Notes: generated by a model from the sequence alone, not told the origin. Shown: positions 25,966 through 35,305, counted from the stretch's first letter. The stretch: 57,144 nucleotides of DNA from Kiritimatiellia bacterium (GCA_027858965.1 JAQIBS010000081.1:1-57144); one strand, 5' to 3'. Program-made: numbers and translations.

Positions 25966-27324
25966 ATGGGACCTGTAACGAATATATTAAGAGTTATGCA
26001 GTTTTTGCTGATTCTGGCGGTTTTTCAGAGTCTGACTGGCTGTGCGACCAGTGAAAAGGTTTTGTTGCCGCGTCAGGTTGACACGGTAACTGAGTCAGAG
26101 CGCAGGTACTCTGGTGCGCACGAGAGAATATCCTATGATGTGGGCAATGAATTAAAGCTGGACGATCTGATTGCTTTTGCGGTTGAAAACAGTCCTGAGT
26201 TGAAAAGCATCTATTATCGCTGGCAGGCATCAGAGAATCGGGCGCCACAGGTGGCTTCTCTACCTGATCCCAGAGTTACCTACGGCTATTTTATTGAGCA
26301 GGTTCAGACGAAAACAGGTGCGCAGGAGCAGACGGTCGGTCTCTCTCAGACTCTTCCCTGGTTTGGAAAACTTCCGCTTAAAGAGAAGATGGCTGTTAAA
26401 CAGGCGGAGATTGAGTATCAGGAGTATGTTGCTGCCCGGCTACTCATAACCAGTAAGATAAAAAAAGCTTACTATGAATATGCATGGCTGCATGATGCCC
26501 TGCAGATCAACCGTGATCATATCAACTTATTAAAGGTTGTTGAGTCGGTTGCCTCGATTCGTTATAAATCCGGTAAGGTTTCGCAGAGCACTTTGGTTCA
26601 GATTCAAGTTGAACAGGGGCGCATTGAAGACAGGGTTAAGGAGCTGGAAGCTCTGAAAGTTCCTATTTCGAGCTCGATTTATGCCTCTATCGGGTTGCCT
26701 TCAGGAGAGTTGCTTCCACGTCCGGTTAAGGATGTTAAACCGCTGCCTGATCTTAATGCAAAGGAGTTGAAGGTTCTGGTTGAGCAGTCAAATCCTGATT
26801 TGGAGAAGATACGTCTGCTGAAAGAGCGGGCGGAGCACTCTGTCAAACTGGCGGATAAGGGGTATTATCCTGATCTTACATTCGGTCTCTCCTATATAGA
26901 TACCGATGGTGGAAAAGATCCAACTCTGGCAACCGTTTCGCTTAATCTTCCGATCTGGCGAAAAAGTCTGAATGCAGCCAAGAGGGAGGCGCTCAATCAG
27001 CGAGAGAGTATGAATGAATTGCTCAGGAAGACCTCTCTTGATCTCTCTGCCCTGATTGATCTGCAGGTGTATTATTACGAAAACAATTTAAGAAAGAATA
27101 AACTCTATCAGAACACTTTAATACCCAAGGCGCAACAGTCAATTGAGCTTGCGTTGAAGGAGTTTGAAACCGGCAGTTTGGGTTTTTCCGAGTTGCTGGA
27201 TGCGGAAAGGACTCTGCTTGAGTTTCTGCTTTCCGCTAAACGTTACTCTGCTGATGCGTACAAGCATTTGGCTGAGATAGAAAATATAGTTAACAGTTCC
27301 CTGAATGAAACAAATGAAAGGTAA
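25966..27324 (+). CDS. TolC/CusC-like outer membrane efflux lipoprotein
   Basis: This 452-residue protein is an outer membrane factor of the TolC family. It carries a lipoprotein signal with lipobox LTGC (Cys26). Two homologous helical halves typical of the family are visible: AVENSPELKSIYYRWQASEN with SLPDPRVTYGYF in the first, and EQSNPDLEKIRLLKERAEHS with YYPDLTFGLSY in the second. It would form the trimeric tunnel that carries cargo across the outer membrane. The next gene starts 5 bases after its stop, and CusB-like and CusA-like genes follow, so the likely cargo is copper, silver or another heavy metal. AGAGGATG upstream is the ribosome-binding site. Confidence 0.92.
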   Translation: MGPVTNILRVMQFLLILAVFQSLTGCATSEKVLLPRQVDTVTESERRYSGAHERISYDVGNELKLDDLIAFAVENSPELKSIYYRWQASENRAPQVASLPDPRVTYGYFIEQVQTKTGAQEQTVGLSQTLPWFGKLPLKEKMAVKQAEIEYQEYVAARLLITSKIKKAYYEYAWLHDALQINRDHINLLKVVESVASIRYKSGKVSQSTLVQIQVEQGRIEDRVKELEALKVPISSSIYASIGLPSGELLPRPVKDVKPLPDLNAKELKVLVEQSNPDLEKIRLLKERAEHSVKLADKGYYPDLTFGLSYIDTDGGKDPTLATVSLNLPIWRKSLNAAKREALNQRESMNELLRKTSLDLSALIDLQVYYYENNLRKNKLYQNTLIPKAQQSIELALKEFETGSLGFSELLDAERTLLEFLLSAKRYSADAYKHLAEIENIVNSSLNETNER

Positions 27325-27329
27325 TTATT

Positions 27330-27791
27330 ATGAACAACAATAAAGTTAAAGTTATGGCAGTGGTCTCTTTGGTATCTCTGTCCCTGTTTGCTGTTGAAGC
27401 TAAGAACAAACCTGCACAAACGGTGGTAGCGCAGAAAACTTGTCCGGTGATGGGCGGTAAAATTGATAAGTCACTCTATGTCGATGCAGACGGCAAACGC
27501 GTTTATGTCTGCTGCGCCGGCTGTATTGCCAAGGTCAAGGCCGACCCTGATAAATATATTAAGGTTCTGGCTGATAAGGGTGAGGGCGTGGCCACGTTGC
27601 AGACAAAGTGTCCTGTGATGGGAGGCGCAATTGACAAGAATCAGTTTGCTGATGTTAAAGGTAAGCGGATATATGTCTGCTGTGGCGGGTGTATCGCAAA
27701 AATTAAGGCTGATCCGGATAAGTATATCGGTGTGCTGGAGAAACAGGGCGTTATATTGTATGACGTGCCGGTTGAAAAGCCGGTTGAGTAG
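27330..27791 (+). CDS. Exported protein with two tandem YHS/TRASH-like CCxGC metal-binding domains
   Basis: This 153-residue protein has a signal peptide (about 1-24) and two nearly identical domains at residues 37-80 and 93-136. Each has CPVMGG and then VYVCCAGC or IYVCCGGC, followed by IAKxKADPDKYI. The cysteines are 38, 61, 62, 65 and 94, 117, 118, 121. This is the pattern of YHS/TRASH-type domains that bind soft metal ions. Its position between the tunnel and the pump genes suggests a periplasmic metal carrier that feeds CusB, playing a part comparable to CusF but with an unrelated fold. The two copies differ at only a few positions, which points to recent duplication. Confidence 0.88.
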   Translation: MNNNKVKVMAVVSLVSLSLFAVEAKNKPAQTVVAQKTCPVMGGKIDKSLYVDADGKRVYVCCAGCIAKVKADPDKYIKVLADKGEGVATLQTKCPVMGGAIDKNQFADVKGKRIYVCCGGCIAKIKADPDKYIGVLEKQGVILYDVPVEKPVE

Positions 27792-27840
27792 AATGCGGTT
27801 TCCGGCCAGCAGTCCGAAATAATTGCTTCAAGAATTATCT

Positions 27841-27915
27841 CTCACAGAGTCACGGAGAACACAGAGAGCAAAACCCTAAAGGTAGATCACTCTGAGAACT
27901 CTGTGCCTCTGTGAG
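27841..27915. repeat. Imperfect inverted repeat of CTCTGTG family
   Basis: Left arm 27841-27866 (starting CTCACAGAGTCACGG) and right arm 27890-27915 (ending GTGCCTCTGTGAG) pair over about 26 bases with a few mismatches around a 23-base loop. In the operon transcript this would be a long hairpin between the YHS-like gene and the CusB-like gene. Confidence 0.75.
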
Positions 27916-28039
27916 ATATAAAAACCGTGCACAAAGAACACAAAGATTCACTTATGGAGCAGCATTTCTTTGGGTTCCTTGAGTTTGAGAGAATACCTGA
28001 GCTGTTTTCTTATTAGTTAAAGAGAGAGGTGATCGAAAA

Positions 28040-30028
28040 ATGAAAAATCTCAAGTCCAGGTGTAAAAAAGCGGTCGGCCTTGCTCTTATCATCGGAGTCA
28101 GCATTGCGGTCGGGATGGCAATTCAGAGATATGCAAGGAGCTCTGATACAGAGCACAGACACGAGTCATCTGCTGCGGCAGAGGCTGTGGCGGCCGTAGC
28201 TGAAGTCTGGACCTGCTCCATGCATCCTCAGATCAGGCTTCCCGGTAAAGGAAAATGTCCGATCTGCGCCATGGACCTTATCCTGCTTGACGAGGGTTCT
28301 GACAGCAATGGTGAACGAGAGATCTCGGTAAGTGAGTATGCGGCCGGATTGATGGAGTTGGAAACTTCGCCCGTCATACGGAAATTTGTTGCAGCTGAAG
28401 TCAGGATGGTGGGAAAGGTCGATTTTGATGAGACCCGTGTCTCATACATTTCGGCCTGGATCCCCGGTCGGTTGGATCGGCTGTTTATAGATTACACCGG
28501 AATCCCTGTTCGCAAGGGTGACCATATGGCTGAAATTTACAGCCCTGATTTATTAACGGCACAGGAAGAACTGCTGCAGGCGGTAAAATTAAGCAGCAGC
28601 TTACAGACTAGCGAATCAGAGATCATACGCCGCACCGCTCTGACTACTGTCACCGCAGCACGTGCAAAACTGCGCCTTTGGGGTTTTACAGCGGAGCAGA
28701 TCGCAACCATAGAAAAACGCGGGACTCCCGGTGATCACATGACCATCTACTCTCCGGGAGAGGGCATAGTCATACATAAAAACGCTCAGGAAGGTATGTA
28801 CGTTGAAACAGGAACCAGAATATATACGATAGCTGATTTGTCCAAGGTTTGGATTCAACTCGATGCTTACGAGTCTGATCTTAACTTGATCCGGTATGGA
28901 GGAGTCGTTGAGTTCACCACCGAAACCTATCCTGGAAAAACTTTTGAAGGCACTATTTCTTTCATAGATCCCATTATCAATTCAGCTACTCGGACAGCTA
29001 AGGTACGGGTGATCGTAGAGAACCCGACGCTCAAATTGAAGCCGGGAATGTTTGTCAGGGCTATTGCCCGGCCCATGGTTGCCCAGGATGGCCGTGTCAT
29101 GAACTCCGGGCTTGCCGGCAAATGGATTAGTCCGATGCATCCGGAAGTGGTGAAAGACGGTCCCGGAAGTTGCGATGTCTGCGGCATGCCCCTTGTGACT
29201 GCCGAGTCACTGGGCTATGTTGCCGAGGGTAATCAGAACGCACCGCTTCTTATTCCCGTAACCGCAGCGATGAAAACGGGTAAACGGGCCGTGGCTTATG
29301 TGGAAATTCCGGATCAAGAAAAGCCCACCTATGAAGGAAGGGAGATCCAGGTCGGTGTTCGGCTCGGGAATTTTTATGTGGTGAAAAGCGGACTGGATGA
29401 AGGCGAACGGGTTGTTACCCGTGGTGCCTTTAAGCTCGACGCAGAACTTCAGATAAGAGCCAAGCCGAGTATGATGTCGCCCCCGGCGGAAGATCACAGC
29501 GGTCATGATATGTCAGTCGATGCTGAGCAGAAATTGGAATCACTGGATATTCCCATGGAGTTCAGCATGCAGCTGGGGGGAGTGGTGGATGCCTATTTTG
29601 AAATCCACAAACAGCTGGCTGGTGACGCTCCCGCACTAGCAAAGGTCGCTGCTGCAACCATGCAGGAAAAACTCGCACAGGTGAATATGGCTCTCTTAGC
29701 CGGTGATGCGCATATGCTCTGGATGAAACACCTCAAAAATCTGAATAGCGCACTGGGGCAACTGGCCAAAGAGGATAAGATCGGGCAGCAGCGGGAGCTG
29801 TTTTACCTGCTCTCACAACAGCTGGTTAACTCAGTGAAAATGTTCCCGATCCAACAACCCGTTTATCAGGCCTTCTGCCCGATGGCATTCAATGATGCCG
29901 GCGCAATATGGCTCCAGAAATCAGAAGAGATACTCAATCCATACTTCGGCGATATGATGTTGCATTGCGGTGAAGTGCAGGAAATAATTGGTGCATCTGA
30001 TAACAAACAGGAACACAGCCATGAGTAA
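28040..30028 (+). CDS. CusB-like periplasmic adaptor of heavy-metal RND pump
   Basis: This 662-residue membrane fusion protein links the RND pump to the outer membrane tunnel. It has an N-terminal membrane anchor (about 12-28). It carries two heavy-metal-binding domains: WTCSMHPQIRLPGKGKCPIC (from residue 57) and WISPMHPEVVKDGPGSCDVC (from about 361). Between them lie the lipoyl/barrel adaptor parts (VYSPGEGIVIHKNAQEG-like, GGVVEFTTETYPGKTFEG). The C-terminus (about 511-655) is a DUF3347-like domain with AFCPMAFNDAGAIWLQ and NPYFGDMMLHCGE. The second embedded MHPE domain is unusual compared with the 400-residue E. coli CusB. The stop overlaps the CusA-like start by 8 bases, so the two are translationally coupled. 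Confidence 0.93.
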   Translation: MKNLKSRCKKAVGLALIIGVSIAVGMAIQRYARSSDTEHRHESSAAAEAVAAVAEVWTCSMHPQIRLPGKGKCPICAMDLILLDEGSDSNGEREISVSEYAAGLMELETSPVIRKFVAAEVRMVGKVDFDETRVSYISAWIPGRLDRLFIDYTGIPVRKGDHMAEIYSPDLLTAQEELLQAVKLSSSLQTSESEIIRRTALTTVTAARAKLRLWGFTAEQIATIEKRGTPGDHMTIYSPGEGIVIHKNAQEGMYVETGTRIYTIADLSKVWIQLDAYESDLNLIRYGGVVEFTTETYPGKTFEGTISFIDPIINSATRTAKVRVIVENPTLKLKPGMFVRAIARPMVAQDGRVMNSGLAGKWISPMHPEVVKDGPGSCDVCGMPLVTAESLGYVAEGNQNAPLLIPVTAAMKTGKRAVAYVEIPDQEKPTYEGREIQVGVRLGNFYVVKSGLDEGERVVTRGAFKLDAELQIRAKPSMMSPPAEDHSGHDMSVDAEQKLESLDIPMEFSMQLGGVVDAYFEIHKQLAGDAPALAKVAAATMQEKLAQVNMALLAGDAHMLWMKHLKNLNSALGQLAKEDKIGQQRELFYLLSQQLVNSVKMFPIQQPVYQAFCPMAFNDAGAIWLQKSEEILNPYFGDMMLHCGEVQEIIGASDNKQEHSHE

Positions 30029-33000
30029 TGACAACATACATCAGCAAACTCATGAACAGCGCTCGGTCGTCGGCCGCCTTATGCGCTTCTGCCTGGAGAA
30101 TAAGCTCGTTGTATCTCTGTTCACTATGGCTGTAATTTTTGCCGGGGTTCTGGTTGCTCCCTTTGACTGGAAGGTAGGCGAGATTCAGCGCTACCCTCTG
30201 GCTGTTGATGCGATTCCGGATATTGGGGAAAACCAGCAGATCGTATTTACGGAGTGGATGGGACGTTCACCGCAGGATGTAGAGGATCAGATCGGCTATC
30301 CGCTTACCGTCCAGCTGCTCGGCATTCCAGGGGTTAAGACCATTCGCAGTTATTCGATGTTCGGCTTTTCCTCAATTTACATTATTTTCAAGGAGGACGT
30401 GGAATTCTACTGGTCTCGAACCCGGGTGCTGGAAAAGCTCAACTCATTGCCCGCCGGCACACTGCCGACAAGTGTCCAGCCGACACTGGGGCCGGATGCA
30501 ACTGCACTAGGCCAGATCTACTGGTACACACTCGAAGGACTTGACCCGGATGACAATCCGATCGGCGGGTGGGATCAGGAGGAGCTGCGGACCATTCAGG
30601 ACTGGTATGTCCGCTATTGGCTACTCTCGGCTGACGGCGTGGCTGAGGTTGCCTCCATCGGTGGCTTTGTCCGCGAGTATCAGGTTGATGTTGATCCTGA
30701 TGCTATGCGGGCCTACGGGGTCAGCGTGGATCAGGTGTATGCCGCCGTGCGAGGAGCTAACATTGATGTCGGGGCAAAGAGCATCGAAGTCAACCGAACG
30801 GAATATTTCATTCGGGGCATCGGCTTCATCAAGAAGATTGAGGACATTGAAAACAGCGTCATCAAAGTCAATGCTGATGATGTTCCTGTACTGGTCAAGC
30901 ATGTTGCCAATGTTGCCCTCGGCCCCGCAACCCGTCGTGGTGCCCTGGATAAAGGCGGAGCCTCTGTAGCCGGAGGTGTGGTGGTTGCACGCTATGGCGA
31001 CAACCCATTGCAGGTGATCGCCAATGTAAAAGCAAAAATTGCCGAGACCCAGGACGCGCTTCCAGCCAAAGCGGTCATTGATCATCATAAGATCACGGAA
31101 GCGGAGCTGAAAACTTTTGCAGGGGTGCACGGTTTTGAGGCCTATGCGGATGGCGGGCTTAACCGCGAGCAGTGGCTGGATTATCTGCGGAAAACTCCGC
31201 GTACGGATTGGCCGGAATGGCTCACGCTCAGTAGAGTCAGCGTGGTGCCATTCTATGACCGGACCGGGCTGATCTATGAAACCCTCGGCACACTGAACAA
31301 GGCTATCGGTCAGGAAATTCTGATTACCATCATCGTTGTTCTGATCATGGTCATGCATCTGCGCAGCGGCCTGGTCATCAGCTCCATGCTGCCTCTGGCC
31401 GTGCTGCTTACTTTCATTGCCATGAAGATTTTCAAAGTTCAGGCAAATATTGTGGCTCTCTCAGGCATTGTCATCGCCATCGGGACCATTGTCGACATGG
31501 GAATTGTGATCTGTGAAAATATCCTGAAGCACCTTGAACAGGCTGATCCATCGGAATCTAAATTGGAGGTCGTCCACCGGGCCTCTTCCGAAGTCGGCAG
31601 TGCTGTGCTTACCGCTGTGTTGACCACCGTGGTGAGCTTTCTGCCTGTGTTCACCATGATTGGCGCTGAGGGAAAACTTTTTAAACCGTTGGCCTTCACT
31701 AAAACCTTTGCCCTGATAGCGTCGGTGCTGATTGCCCTGACTGTTCTTCCCGCTGTCGCCCACACATTATTCTGCGGAAAGATGAAGAACAGAAAATGGA
31801 TTAACATCCTGAATGGCATGCTGGTCCTAGGTGGTATATACCTTGCGGTTGAGTATACCGTTGCCGGAGGTATTCTGCTTTCGCTGATCGGTATCTATCG
31901 CTTTGGCGAACCTCACATGCCCAAAAAAATGATAGCATGGACACCCCGCATCGCGATCTATGTGGCCATCGTCGCAGTGGGTATTCTGCTAACGCGGGAT
32001 TGGGAACCGTTAGGTCCCGAAAAAGGTATCCTCCGCAATATGGCCTTTGTGGTACTGCTGGTCGGAGGACTGCTCGGATTCTTTAAGGTGTTTCAGCATT
32101 TCTACGAGCCGCTGCTCAAATGGTGCCTGAGACACAAAGCCCTCTTCCTTACCCTTCCTCTTACGCTGCTAATCATAGGGATGACCAGCTGGCTCGGATT
32201 CAATGTGACCTTCGGCTGGCTGCCGGAGTTCATCAGGAAGTCGCCTCCCGCCCGGAAAATGGCCCGCACGTTCCCTGGGTTTGGAAAAGAGTTCATGCCG
32301 AATCTGGATGAAGGTTCATTTCTCTTTATGCCGACGACCATGACGCATGCGTCTATCGGTGAGGCGCTGGATATTCTTCAGAAGCAGGATATGGCATTCC
32401 AGTCAATCCCCGAAATTGAGAGTGCGGTTGGCAAGCTCGGTCGTGCGGAAACTCCGCTGGATCCTGCACCGATCTCCATGATTGAAACTGTGATCAATTA
32501 TATCCCGGAATACAGGACGGACAAAGACGGCGCTCGCATTAACTTCAAGTACAAGAATGGTGAATTCGTGCGGGATGAGAATGGTGAATTGATCGAAGAT
32601 TCACGTGGCAGACCTTTTCGTCAGTGGCGTGATCACATTCATTCGCCAGATGATATATGGAAGGAGATTACTGAAGCTGCCAGAATACCAGGAACCACTT
32701 CAGCCCCTATGCTTCAGCCGATTGCCGCCCGGATTGTCATGCTTCAAAGCGGCATGCGAGCGCCCATGGGAGTCAAGGTGCAGGGCCCTGATCTGGATAC
32801 GATTGAAAGGGTCGGTTTGCAGATCGAGCAATATCTCAAAGAAGTTCCATCTGTTGAGCCAACCGCTGTCATTGCTGACCGTATCGTTGGCAAGCCCTAT
32901 CTTGAGATCGTTCCCGACCGTGAGGCCCTGGCTCGCTATGGCATTCCGATTCGGAAATTCCAGGATGTTGTGGAAATCGCCATCGGGGGTAAAAAGGTCA

Positions 33001-33953
33001 CCGGAACCATCGAAGGCAGGGAACGTTTCCCGGTTCGTGTACGCTATAGCCGAGAATTGAGAGACAACATTGAGTCCCTTGAAAGAGTGCTCATTCCTGG
33101 CACCAGGGGTAAACAGATTCCAATCATGGAACTGGCTGAAATTAAATATGTCCGGGGACCTCAGAACATCAAGAGCGAAGATACCTTCCTCGTCGGTTAC
33201 GTCGTCTTTGACAAGAAACCAGGTTTCGCTGAAGTTGATGTTGTTGAGCAGGCACAGGCTTACCTGCAGACCAGGATTGATAGTGGTGAGTTTGAGATTC
33301 CCCGTGGAGTCAGTTATCGTTTTGCGGGAAGCTATGAAAACCAGCTGCGCGCCTCCAAGACCCTCTCGATGGTGCTTCCGATCGCCCTGTTCATTATCTT
33401 CATGCTGATCTACTTCGAGTTTAAGTCTACGGCCACCACCCTGTTGATTTTCACCGGTGTGTTCATTGCGTGGTCAGGCGGATTTATTATGCTCTGGCTG
33501 TATGGTCAGCCGTGGTTCCTTGATATCAGTCTGTTCGGTGTTGAAATGCGCAACCTGTTTCAGGTTCATACCATCAACATGAGCGTGGCTGTATGGGTTG
33601 GCTTCCTCGCCCTCTTCGGCATCGCCACTGATGACGGCGTTGTTATGGGAACCTACCTCACCCAGTTATTCAGGGATAAAACCCTTCATGCAAAGGAAGA
33701 AGTACGAGCCCTTGTAGTTGAAGCAGGTACACGCCGAGTCAGGGCCTGCCTGATGACAACGGCAACTACGATACTGGCATTGATCCCGGTGCTGACCTCA
33801 ACCGGTCGCGGCAGCGATATTATGGTGCCGATGGCGATTCCCGCATTCGGGGGGATGATGATAGAAGTTGTAACAATGTTAGTTGTTCCTGTGTTATACT
33901 CTCTAGTAAAAGAGATTCAGATAAAAACAAAAACAATGAAAATGGAGGAATGA
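30021..33953 (+). CDS. CusA-like heavy-metal RND efflux pump
   Basis: This 1310-residue inner membrane proton-driven pump belongs to the HME-RND family. Hallmarks include IPDIGENQQIVFTEWMGRSP, DQIGYPLTVQLLGIPGVKTI, the transmembrane motif IGTIVDMGIVICENILKH, FMPNLDEGSFLFMPTTMTHA and the second-half GIATDDGVVMGTYL. It is about 260 residues longer than typical CusA (about 1050). Extra sequence sits in the first periplasmic part (TFAGVHGFEAYADGG region) and in an added hydrophobic block between the two halves (AVEYTVAGGILLSLIGIYRF to VVLLVGGLLGFFKVF), which suggests extra membrane helices. The start at 30021 overlaps the CusB-like stop; an in-frame upstream ATG at 29988 is less likely. Metal specificity cannot be read directly. 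Confidence 0.95.
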   Translation: MSNDNIHQQTHEQRSVVGRLMRFCLENKLVVSLFTMAVIFAGVLVAPFDWKVGEIQRYPLAVDAIPDIGENQQIVFTEWMGRSPQDVEDQIGYPLTVQLLGIPGVKTIRSYSMFGFSSIYIIFKEDVEFYWSRTRVLEKLNSLPAGTLPTSVQPTLGPDATALGQIYWYTLEGLDPDDNPIGGWDQEELRTIQDWYVRYWLLSADGVAEVASIGGFVREYQVDVDPDAMRAYGVSVDQVYAAVRGANIDVGAKSIEVNRTEYFIRGIGFIKKIEDIENSVIKVNADDVPVLVKHVANVALGPATRRGALDKGGASVAGGVVVARYGDNPLQVIANVKAKIAETQDALPAKAVIDHHKITEAELKTFAGVHGFEAYADGGLNREQWLDYLRKTPRTDWPEWLTLSRVSVVPFYDRTGLIYETLGTLNKAIGQEILITIIVVLIMVMHLRSGLVISSMLPLAVLLTFIAMKIFKVQANIVALSGIVIAIGTIVDMGIVICENILKHLEQADPSESKLEVVHRASSEVGSAVLTAVLTTVVSFLPVFTMIGAEGKLFKPLAFTKTFALIASVLIALTVLPAVAHTLFCGKMKNRKWINILNGMLVLGGIYLAVEYTVAGGILLSLIGIYRFGEPHMPKKMIAWTPRIAIYVAIVAVGILLTRDWEPLGPEKGILRNMAFVVLLVGGLLGFFKVFQHFYEPLLKWCLRHKALFLTLPLTLLIIGMTSWLGFNVTFGWLPEFIRKSPPARKMARTFPGFGKEFMPNLDEGSFLFMPTTMTHASIGEALDILQKQDMAFQSIPEIESAVGKLGRAETPLDPAPISMIETVINYIPEYRTDKDGARINFKYKNGEFVRDENGELIEDSRGRPFRQWRDHIHSPDDIWKEITEAARIPGTTSAPMLQPIAARIVMLQSGMRAPMGVKVQGPDLDTIERVGLQIEQYLKEVPSVEPTAVIADRIVGKPYLEIVPDREALARYGIPIRKFQDVVEIAIGGKKVTGTIEGRERFPVRVRYSRELRDNIESLERVLIPGTRGKQIPIMELAEIKYVRGPQNIKSEDTFLVGYVVFDKKPGFAEVDVVEQAQAYLQTRIDSGEFEIPRGVSYRFAGSYENQLRASKTLSMVLPIALFIIFMLIYFEFKSTATTLLIFTGVFIAWSGGFIMLWLYGQPWFLDISLFGVEMRNLFQVHTINMSVAVWVGFLALFGIATDDGVVMGTYLTQLFRDKTLHAKEEVRALVVEAGTRRVRACLMTTATTILALIPVLTSTGRGSDIMVPMAIPAFGGMMIEVVTMLVVPVLYSLVKEIQIKTKTMKMEE

Positions 33954-33955
33954 CA

Positions 33956-34261
33956 ATGAAATTACTATTAACCTTAATTGCATTAGTCTCTGCAATGTTT
34001 ATCGCGGGTTGTCAAATGCCCGGGAAGGTGGTTAGCGAGACCGAGGTATGCCCGACATGTCCAAAGTGTAAGGCGGTCACCACTACAGGCATCATTAAGG
34101 GAACAACCGTCACAAAAGTTGCCTGTCCGAATTGCCAGGCTGAATTCGAGGACCACCGGGTACGGGATTATGTTGGGCCATCTGCTGATGGAAAAGGCAT
34201 ATATCACTGCGATAAATGTGGTAAGAACTATGAAGTCTGCCCGGACTGTGCAAAAAAATAG
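33956..34261 (+). CDS. Small Cys-rich lipoprotein, putative periplasmic metal binder
   Basis: This 101-residue protein has lipobox IAGC (Cys19) and nine further cysteines in pairs: CPTCPKC (32, 35, 38), CPNC (57, 60), CDKC (85, 88) and CPDC (95, 98). The spacing is that of zinc-ribbon knuckles. GGAGGA ends 6 bases before ATG 33956, which favours this start over the overlapping ATG at 33950. Lying directly after the CusA-like gene, it probably binds the pumped metal on the periplasmic side or at the outer membrane. I do not recognise a named family. Confidence 0.82.
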   Translation: MKLLLTLIALVSAMFIAGCQMPGKVVSETEVCPTCPKCKAVTTTGIIKGTTVTKVACPNCQAEFEDHRVRDYVGPSADGKGIYHCDKCGKNYEVCPDCAKK

Positions 34262-34269
34262 ATCGATGA

Positions 34270-34296
34270 AAGGGGGGGGCGACAGATCTCCCCCTT
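34270..34296 (+). terminator. Candidate terminator of the metal efflux operon
   Basis: AAGGGGG and CCCCCTT pair across a 13-base loop 9 bases after the Cys-rich lipoprotein stop. An AT-rich but not pure T stretch follows. Confidence 0.5.
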
Positions 34297-34323
34297 GATT
34301 TCTATTTTTATGAATTACTACCA

Positions 34324-34437
34324 ATGCAGAAAATGAAACTCGATAAGGAAGAGCAGGATATCCTTGACTCTTTTTTTGAGCGTGGTGAATGGCAACCAGT
34401 CGCGGCGTACCTGCTAAAGCTCGTGGCTGAATCATGA
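34324..34437 (+). pseudogene. Remnant of a CopG/BrnA-like antitoxin N-terminus
   Basis: A 37-codon reading frame (MQKMKLDKEEQDILDSF, then FERGEWQPV) closely follows the N-terminal signature of a family of ribbon-helix-helix antitoxins (LDKEEQxILxSFERGEW). Family members continue for about 50 more residues to an IPYQTL-type C-terminus, which is missing here. No toxin gene adjoins it and no good ribosome-binding site is seen. It is best read as a decayed toxin-antitoxin fragment between the efflux operon and the peroxidase gene. Confidence 0.5.
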
Positions 34438-34488
34438 CTCTTACCAGCCCAGTCGTACGATGCTCTCAAAAAAGAAAGGTCTGAAAAA

Positions 34489-35058
34489 ATGAAAACACAG
34501 TTGCAAGTTTTACTGTTTGCCTCCCTGTTTTTATGCGGGTGTACTCTTAAATCAAATGAGGTTAAAATGAAGAACTTTTATGATATTGAGGTGGAGACGA
34601 TCGGAGGCGAAACTAATAAACTCGATCAATACAGGGGTAAGGTTCTTCTGATTGTCAATACGGCCAGTAAATGCGGTTTTACGGTGCAGTATGAAGGTTT
34701 GCAGAAACTGTATGAAAATTATAAAGAAAAAGGGCTGGTTGTACTGGGCTTTCCCTCAAACGATTTTCTGTGGCAGGAACCAGGTAGTAATAAGGAAATC
34801 CAATCTTTCTGCAAGTTGAATTACGGGGTCAGCTTTCCCATGTTTGCCAAAGTCAGGGTTAAAGGAAAAGATCAGCATCCGCTCTACTCCTGGCTGACAT
34901 CTAAAGAATCCAATCCTGCAACTGCTGGAAAAATCAGCTGGAACTTTAATAAGTTTCTGATAGCGCGTGATGGCAAACTGGTTGATAGATTCGGGAGTCG
35001 CACGACTCCTGAGGATGATAAGCTCAGGCTGGCAGTCGAAGCCGCACTCGGGCAATAA
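34489..35058 (+). CDS. Glutathione peroxidase-like (GPx) lipoprotein
   Basis: This 189-residue thiol peroxidase of the GPx family has peroxidatic Cys62 in NTASKCGFTVQYEGL. Tetrad partners are Gln96 (LWQEPGS) and Trp151-Asn152 (ISWNFNKFLI). The family's FPCNQF motif reads FPSNDF here, so that Cys is Ser90. Cys108 in IQSFCKLNYG could be the resolving cysteine of a thioredoxin-type GPx. The N-terminus ends in LCGC (Cys18), a plausible lipobox, so it may face the periplasm. AAAGAAAGG is the ribosome-binding site. An internal Met27 would give a cytoplasmic form. Its place after a metal efflux operon fits defence against metal-driven oxidation, although separate transcription is likely. Confidence 0.9.
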   Translation: MKTQLQVLLFASLFLCGCTLKSNEVKMKNFYDIEVETIGGETNKLDQYRGKVLLIVNTASKCGFTVQYEGLQKLYENYKEKGLVVLGFPSNDFLWQEPGSNKEIQSFCKLNYGVSFPMFAKVRVKGKDQHPLYSWLTSKESNPATAGKISWNFNKFLIARDGKLVDRFGSRTTPEDDKLRLAVEAALGQ

Positions 35059-35305
35059 CGCATCTCACACAAATTTCTTTTGGGTGCTATGATTTTATCT
35101 CTCGCTGAGATGAACCCGCAATAGATGGTGTAATGAAAGTTTCTGTTTGATCTGGAGGGACGGTGGCTTGACCGTCCGCGGTCCCAGAGCCTGGGACCCT
35201 CCACCGGAATTGCGTCTGCATTGGGTTGATCTGGAGGGACGGTGGCTCACCGTCTATCCTGTATATCCCTGTTTATTCATTTGCCCAGAAGATGTTTAAC
35301 AACTC

